Origin: Filobasidium wieringae
Lineage: Eukaryota; Basidiomycota; Tremellomycetes; Filobasidiales; Filobasidiaceae
Reading direction: 5' to 3'
Assembly: GCA_001600055.1 (NCBI GenBank)
Contig: BCIV01000016.1
Coordinates: 334,731-398,730, forward strand
Length of the DNA stretch: 64,000 nt
Part shown: one piece after another, positions 58,025 to 64,000 of the stretch
Numbering within the stretch: position 1 is the stretch's first letter
Layout: every line of letters starts with the position of its first letter
Made by a program: the position numbers and the translations under genes
The notes under the pieces: generated by a model
Databases searched by the model: none
What the model was told of the DNA's origin: nothing
The model's input: only the letters and a program-made list of their open reading frames with translations

Positions 58025-58436
58025 GCAGGGATTTCCAAAGAACCCATCCATAAGTCAGACAGGTGTGAGATCCGAGGAAAAAATTATTGTGATGCCCTAA
58101 CTCAGTACATGACCTCTAGTTTGAAGCGCAATACCTATCTCCCAGCTCCTCAACACTCGACCAAGCTGTTCCTTTGTCAATGTGCAACACATCGACAGGA
58201 GGCCAGCCACATGAAACACGGGATACTTGGATGTGAAACGCTGTTGCCACGGAAAAGCGCGCGCTTGACAGTGCATGACCGGATCAGGCCGGGTATGACG
58301 ACGATGAAGAGTCGTAGAGCAGCCATAGTCACCGTGAATGTTGACGATATACACTCAGACTCGGATCTCACGCTGTACGTCGCACGTTGTGACAACAGAA
58401 CATGAAACACTCATCATACAACACATAGACACCATA
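58025..58436. promoter_or_regulatory. divergent promoter between the expansin-like gene and the Tag1-like gene
   Basis: 412 bp between starts on opposite strands. The open frames overlapping it on both strands (58109-58405, 58177-58410) mirror each other and have no coding features. Nothing else is identified. Confidence 0.45.
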
Positions 58437-60762
58437 ATGTCACCTCGAGCAGATAAAGGCAAAGCTCCCATCCGCGGGGAACGGACTCCCCTCTTGCACG
58501 AGCTCAATGGATCGCAAACCTCAGCCTCGAACTCGCTGGTCGCAACTGCCCATTGCACAGATGGCCGTCAGTCTGGAGGTTCAGCTGAGACTAGGCGTCG
58601 AATATCACCAAGAAGATCTTGGAGAGACAGACTCGTGATCCCCCTAATCATCGCATGCTCGATCTTGTTCGCCATGTGTCTTTTCCTTGGGCTTCTGCTA
58701 GCTTCCTTTATTCCCTCGGAAAAGGAGAGAGAAGATATTGCCGATGCGGTCATATTCAAGGGACCAGAAAACATACAAATTTTGAACGTCACCAAGTCTG
58801 GAGTATGGGTCAACGTAGAAGGCCATCTGGGGATCGATATGGACAAGATTCTCGGCGTCGACATGTCAGGCAAGCAGGTCCCTGACGGTCAGAGAGGCGG
58901 AGGTTCAGTTTGGTGGGAAGATCTTAGAACTAGCTTCGGTAGGACGCTGGTTCAAACGATCGGACCGATGGAAGTCGAATCCATTCACGGGCTAGAGATC
59001 TGGACGACCGGAAGTAATCCACAATCGTTGCTCCAAGCCAAACTACCCAACAATATCCCCATCCCTCTCTCGACCCACGTATCGTCGTATGTTTCTGCTT
59101 TCTCATCGGATACTTCCGATAAGGTGGAAGCTATCCCTCCTTGGCTCACCGCACTCCATATCCCGCTGCAAGTTCAACTACACGCCCCTACAAAACTCCT
59201 CTCTTTTGCTAAAAAAGGATGGACGGAAGGTTGCATAGACGTCGAGCTACGGGTCAGTCGGGTCATCGTCAGAGCGAAGCATAGGAAAGGATGGAGAAGA
59301 GTGATCAAAAGGACGGAGAAGGATATCCGAGTGCCGATGAATGTTGACGGTGAGTAACTTGCCCTTTTCCCCGTTTGCTTGTCATGTGCACTTGCTACCT
59401 CCCGCTCCACGACCTTTCCCAAGACCGACATGCTCAGGGAATCTGACGAAACGTCGTCATATAGTCCCGGCGATACGTGAATTGATCCCAAGCATTGCCG
59501 ATCTGCCCTCATACCCTTCCAAGGCATTGTTATCCGTCTCTCGATCGTTGACAAATATGTTTGCGGGTGAAGAGAATTGAAGCGATAGGAAATGAGACCC
59601 TGTACAATGTAATACGAAGCTGATGCTTGCGATATGATGACCAGTACCTGATATCCCTGGAATCCCTGCGGGTGAAACGAACCTTTCGAAGCTCGTTCGC
59701 CTAGAGAGATACACCGTCGAAACTGATCAAGGCTTGATTGGAGTATCTCCGACACCCCAGTTACGTGTATCGGCTATAGCGACTGCGGTGAATCCGTTCA
59801 GAAACATGAACTTCACCTTACCGTACCGGCTAGGATTCGGTATTTACCTTCCTCTTTTGGAAGACGAAATGCCTTCCTATCGTTTCGACGACTCGAACGT
59901 CTCGCCACCGATGGCAAAGATGGCGGAAGTAACAACTGCCCCGATCCGACTATTCGGACAAGAAAGGGTTACAGTCAGTATCACAGGATATGTAGTTCCG
60001 GACTTTGTTCCTACTTGGGTGGAACAAGGGAAAGAAGAGCTACTGGAGAACTCTCCTCTATCTCGCTTTCTGATCAACTATCTCCACGGTCTCGATAACC
60101 CCGTTGTTGTGCAAGGACTCCCCTTTCTACCCTGGAACAACACAGCCTCGGAGGGCGGCGAAATCCCACCCGCCTGGATCATGAACGCCTTGCCCTCGAT
60201 TACTCTGGATGTATCCTTTCCAGGTCCGAGCCCCACACCGAAGCTAATCAAATCCGTAACTATCGAAAACATGAGGATCAGCGAATCAGCTGGGAAGTTA
60301 CGTGCCAGCGGCCTGGTCGTAGCTCAAGTCGAGATTCCTAGGGAATTGGCTAAGATTCAAGTAGAAGTACAAGGCGTTCTACCCGATGTTCTCGTGTTCG
60401 ATGGATTTCCACCAGATGATGGGGATGTAGATCCTGACGAGACACCTTATCCACAGAGAGCTTTCGGAAGGATTGACCCGGACGACTACCTACCCGCATC
60501 GAGCTATGCTTCCGAGGAAGATGAGAGGGTTCTGGTTGTACGAGCGCCAATCCACGACGTACCCATACAGGTACTACAAGGTCGAGACAAGATCATGTCT
60601 GATTTCGTGAGCAAGATTATCTTCAAAGGCGGCGCTCGAGCGGGAATCAAGGGTAGAGCTGGCGTGAAGGTTTTTGTTGCGGGGATGGGCACCGGTGTTG
60701 AATTGCGAAACATCCCTGTTAGCGGCGATTTGGTGGTGGGAAAGCCAAGGGGAGGGATCTAA
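58437..60762 (+). CDS. single-pass membrane protein resembling vacuolar Tag1
   Basis: Three exons, 58437-59349, 59465-59566 and 59645-60762, join in frame (all G|TN junctions); about 710 residues. The middle exon was placed by its GTN phases and its fit (VPAIRELIPSIADLPSYPSK). The N-terminus (MSPRADKGKAPIRGERTPLL) is cytosolic and basic; one membrane segment lies near residues 63-88 (VIPLIIACSILFAMCLFLGL). The large lumenal part has LEA/DUF3712-like beta repeats (IQILNVTKSGVWVNVEGHLG; ISAIATAVNPFRNMNFTLPY-like VSAIATAVNPFRNMNFTLPY) and ends MGTGVELRNIPVSGDLVVGK. This arrangement resembles yeast Tag1 (YLR173W), a vacuolar type II protein involved in terminating autophagy. The assignment is by overall pattern, so moderate. 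Confidence 0.72.
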
Positions 60763-60893
60763 GTCGAGTAGGTGTATGTACATTGAGAAATCGTGATTGT
60801 ATACGTTGTCTGAAGTATCAGTTTGTATGGACGTTGAAATGGTTTATACCAGAAGAATTGTTACATGAGGTTCTTTGCCAGACTATAAATAAA

Positions 60894-62180
60894 TCAAGCT
60901 ACATCGACGACGTCCCAATCAGTTACAAGGTATTCGTCAAGTCCGTCGAGCTAAATGTGAAGACGATCAGACAAGCCAAACCTCTATATTACTGACGCCA
61001 GCTTACCTTTTTCATGTCTTGCGCGCTCAAGGAGAAGCCGAAGACATCCCCATTACTGATGATTCGATTCTGGCTGACGGATTTGGGAATAGGTACGAAA
61101 CCCTGCGGTCACCAGCGTAGGCGTTAGCCCTCTAGTATCTTTCGATGGTTGTATAATATCTGTCTTACATGTTGGATACTCCACCGAAGGAGGATCTGAG
61201 CGGGAGTCTTATCGTTCGCTTTAGCGACTTCGACTAAAACTGGATGATCGAACCGCATGCTTCGAGCCAAAGGTGCCCATGCCTGGTTTCGCTGGGTCAT
61301 CAGTGGAAGGTAATGACCAGGCAATATTCAGAGGCTTACCTCGAGCACGATACCGTACTTTCGGCAAACATCGACAATCGCCTGACGCCTCATGAAAGGA
61401 TGAAGGTCGATCTGATTCAGAACAGGTTTCTCAAGACCCCATTCCTCGAACTCTTCGATATGCTTCACGCCGAAGTTGGATACTCCGATGGATTTAACCC
61501 ATCCCTTCTTCTTGGCTTCGATACATGCTTCCCAGCCTGCAACGACAAGATGAGTATTAGGTCCGGTTTGACATAAGCGTCGGTATATTCTGCTTACAAG
61601 CTTTTCGCTTAGCGGGTCCTCCAATGGGAGAATGTAGTAAGTACAAAGAGATTTGCTTGAGAGACGAATCCTTAAGCGATTGTTGAATCTTCTTCAAGGT
61701 CTCATCGTAAGTTCGATTCGTCATCAACTTGGTGGTATAGTAGACTTCGTCCTCGGGGACATCTGGGTGAGACTCTGCGAAAGACGATCTCTCTCAAAAC
61801 GGTGGATTGGTATGTAAAAAGATACTAGCTTACTCAAGTATTTCTGAATTCCCTTTCCACAAGCAGCCTCGTTCTCGTACCTAAGACAACGTTCACCGAG
61901 TCGGTGTCTAGACTTGTCGAGCGGGAGATTTCAATTTGTATCCACTTACCACTCGGCACTATCAACGTGTTTGTATCCAGCTTCGAGAGCCCAAAACACT
62001 GCTTGCTCTGCCTCCTTACCAGTCATCTCGTAGACCTATGTTGACAGACAGAAAATTAGGTAGGCTTGGCCGTCCAAGCTAATGATAGCTTACCCCGAGC
62101 CCGATCTGAGGGATCTCCGCTCCATCATGGAGCTTGATTCTTCCCTGAAGGTTAGTCACAGTTTGGATAGAGGAAGTCAT
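60894..62180 (-). CDS. aldo-keto reductase
   Basis: NADPH-dependent carbonyl reductase of the AKR superfamily, cytosolic (beta/alpha)8 barrel. The start at 62180 gives MTSSIQTVTNLQGRIKLHDG, then IPQIGLG. After introns: GYKHVDSAEWYENEAACGKG (catalytic Asp and Tyr), YYTTKLMTNRTYDETLKKIQ (catalytic Lys), ISLYLLHSPIGGPAKR (catalytic His), GWVKSIGVSNFGVKHIEEFE, LNQIDLHPFMRRQAIVDVCR and FVPIPKSVSQNRI (NADPH 2'-phosphate binding). The last exon reads LDGLDEYLVTDWDVVDVA before TGA at 60894. All four catalytic residues are present. Fungal relatives reduce xylose, glycerol or stress-derived aldehydes; the substrate is not assignable. Its upstream region holds a 41-bp duplicated block with TGACGCA sites. 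Confidence 0.92.
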
Positions 62181-62285
62181 CTATTGTTGTTAAAGAGCTG
62201 TATGAATCGATGGGTTCGGGGCTTCGAGTTCGAAGAGCGCAACTGCCAAAACCCTGCGAACGATAGATCTTGCTCATCATTCTTA

Positions 62286-62367
62286 TAAGGTGACGCATCA
62301 CATCACGTATGCACACTGCGGAAGCATAAGGTGACGCATCACATCACGTATGCACACTGCGGAAGCA
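62286..62367 (+). repeat. exact 41-bp tandem duplication upstream of the aldo-keto reductase
   Basis: 62286-62326 and 62327-62367 are identical. Each unit contains GTGACGCATCACATCACGTA, i.e. a TGACGCA CRE/AP-1-like half-site beside ATCACGTA. It lies 106-187 bp upstream of the aldo-keto reductase start codon (minus strand), so it may act as a duplicated stress-responsive element. The rest of 62181-62672 shows no gene. Confidence 0.85.
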
Positions 62368-62672
62368 AATTTAAGCTCGGTGATCGGCCGTTTCAGGTGG
62401 TGGCAACGCCTGCTAGGGGTAACGACGCGTAAAATAACAACCCGACGTCTCGTCGACCATAAGAATTATCAAGCGTAATTCGATAAAAATGATTAAAGCA
62501 CAAAGAGCTCAAACGATACCTCTGCCGACATGGTGTACAAGATCGAGAGGCCCTCGGAACGACGAGCGAAAAGCGAATGTTATGACAGTTGAAAAGGATA
62601 GGCAGGCTCGGCATAACCTCGAAGGTGGTGGTGGATAAAAAGAAGGGTGAAGCAGACATCCAGAAGGCACAT

Positions 62673-63374
62673 TTACTTCTTGGAGTTGGCGGTCTTCCTG
62701 GCTACTGGGGCCTTAGGCTTAGCAGCAGGGGTAGACTTGGCTAGGTAAAGAGAACACGGAGATGGTCAGAACCCAGTTCTTCATCGCAGGTGAACTCTCC
62801 AAGCATACCAGGAGTAGCCTTCTTGGGCGCAGAAGTCTTCTTAGCGGGAGCGGCAGCCTTCTTGGCAGGTGCTTTGGTAGCAGTCTTCTTAGCAGGGGCA
62901 GCGGCCTTGGTAGCAGTCTATTTGAAAAGGGTTACAGTTAGACAATATCGTGAGACATATTGATCGATGTTGCTCACCTTGGCAGGGGCCTTCTTCGCAG
63001 CAGCAGGAGCAGAAGCAGGTGCTGCCTTCTTGGTAGCAGGAGCGGCAGCCTTCTTCGCAGGGGCAGCAGCAGCCGCAGGGGGAGAGTTCTCCTTGTTCTT
63101 GGAGGCGCTCTGGGGAACAAGCAAAAGATCAGCCTCACTAAATTAAGATCCAGACGATCAGGAACAGAGCCTACCTTCTTGATCAACTTGACCTTTCCAC
63201 CGGCACCCTTGGGCTGCTCGAAAACGTTGACCTCGACTCCTCGTGCGATAGCCTTGTTGACGTGGTTTAAGTTGGCGGCAGAGGACATGTCGAGCTTGTA
63301 CTTGTCCGCCAAGAACTTCTTGATCGCAGGACGAGAGACTCCTTGACGAGCTTCCGTTGAGCTGACGATGCATT
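62673..63374 (-). CDS. linker histone H1 (5' end not resolved)
   Basis: Binds linker DNA at the nucleosome dyad. Readable exons on the minus strand: 63374 to about 63175 (ECIVSSTEARQGVSRPAIKK, then FLADKYKLDMSSAANLNHVN and KAIARGVEVNVFEQPKGAGG up to KVKLIKK), then SASKNKENSPPAAAAAPAKK, then a Lys/Ala/Pro tail (TATKAAAPAKKTATKAPAKK), and a last exon AKSTPAAKPKAPVARKTANS with KK before TAA 62673. The first exon begins within helix 1 of the H15 winged-helix domain (acceptor GCAATAG), so at least one upstream exon with the start codon is missing. I could not find it convincingly up to 64000 and it may lie outside the window. The AKK-rich repeats span three exons, so splice sites interrupt low-complexity DNA. 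Confidence 0.85.
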
Positions 63375-64000
63375 CCTATTGCAGACAAGGTACGCGAACG
63401 GTCGAATCAGTAAGAATAAAAAGGACAGGGGTGAGAACCAAGAGGTGAGAAAGGAGAAAGCCGAACAACGGTTGACAAAGCAACGGGTCATCGGGAAGGG
63501 AGTCTCAACGATCCTTCGGCGCGCGAGGAGGCTCTTGAAAACCTGCCCAATCAGGTAATTAAACTTTCAAGCCGATTGTCTCAACTCCCAATCGATCCAG
63601 CAGCGCCCAAATTTCGCAGAGTAGCAGTCAAGACCACCTTGTGCCCGAATCTGTGGTCACTTGTGTCTCCACCGTTGTCCAGACGGGTAGGGATGGTGAG
63701 AGAATATTGGTCCTTATTCGCGTCCCGACGCGCCAACTCTCTTCGAGCGATTACACGTGACGCAGGGTCCAATCATCGTTGATATTATGATCGAGTTTGC
63801 TTTTCAGTATTGAAGCTCAGAGAGAAGAGAGGAAGAGGGTGGGAGAAGGGTTGCATTTGTAATGAAGATAGGGCGAAATGAAACGCTGCCAAGATCGCGA
63901 CCGAGAAACCGGATCGTTTCGTTTGTTTTTTGTGATCGGTTTTTCATCTCGATCGTCCGAGCTTGAGATTGAGACGATGCTTGTTCGCTTCAGAACCATG
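63375..64000. other. 5' region of histone H1, unresolved
   Basis: 626 bp upstream of the first clear H1 exon. It is CT-rich on the minus strand near 63800-63840 (TCTTCCTCTCTTCTCTC), like a fungal leader, and has CACGTGACG at about 63754. Open frames here, including one that starts at the last bases of the window, show no histone or other domain. It probably contains H1 5' UTR/intron and promoter. Confidence 0.4.

Noticed and set aside
63817..63999. Minus-strand frame starting at the last bases of the window (60 codons)
   Set aside because: No domain; it ends in CT-rich leader-like DNA, so it is probably H1 upstream sequence, though a truncated exon cannot be excluded.
1..64000. CRISPR arrays, bacterial operons, rRNA genes
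   Set aside because: None seen; the DNA is eukaryotic with spliceosomal introns. tRNA genes were only scanned by eye for B-box-like motifs and none was convincing.

Overview
The window is nuclear DNA of an intron-dense basidiomycete fungus. Genes are packed tightly on both strands and are broken by many GT-AG introns, mostly 50-80 nt. The proteins are fungal (AP-3, Lag1, Mgm101, Nar1, Fal1, Prp9, Stt4, Mon2, AzgA). Gene structure and protein style suggest a Tremellomycete (Cryptococcus/Kwoniella/Tremella relatives). That placement is inference; no rRNA or other marker is present.

The first 5.1 kb is a transposon graveyard. It holds the 3' end of a Ty1/copia polyprotein with its LTR, two diverged copies of a second LTR-like repeat, short tandem repeats and AT-rich sequence without a convincing gene. 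All ambiguous (n) bases I noticed lie here.

From 5.1 kb on, about 20 genes follow. 5-17 kb: NIPSNAP-family mitochondrial protein (-), AP-3 beta adaptin (-), ceramide synthase LAG1 (+), intracellular GH13 alpha-amylase (+), succinate dehydrogenase iron-sulfur subunit SDH2 (+). 17.8-24.2 kb: a large disordered protein and a secreted Ser/Thr-rich protein (both +), neither of known function. 24.3-38 kb: Arl5-like GTPase (-), MGM101 (+), NAR1 (-), a small orphan (+), a DCAF6/8-type WD40 protein (+), FAL1/eIF4A-III (-), PRP9/SF3a60 (+). 38-51.6 kb: two giant genes, STT4 PI4-kinase (-) and MON2 (+), divergent from a very short shared promoter. 52-64 kb: AzgA purine permease (+), a short-chain dehydrogenase with a hydrophobic tail (-), an expansin-like secreted protein (-), a Tag1-like membrane protein (+), an aldo-keto reductase (-) and linker histone H1 (-, 5' end not resolved).

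Most genes are housekeeping and form no obvious pathway cluster. Several touch Golgi/endosome/vacuole traffic (AP-3 beta, Arl5-like, Stt4, Mon2, Tag1-like); STT4/MON2 could be co-regulated through their shared promoter. The Fe-S theme (SDH2, NAR1) looks coincidental. I found no clearly new multi-gene system. The most unusual things are three frame-supported micro-exons of 6, 8 and 10 nt, an orphan disordered protein with an LPxxP-type repeat, a mucin-like secreted protein with a Trp/acidic tail, and an exact 41-bp promoter duplication carrying TGACGCA sites.
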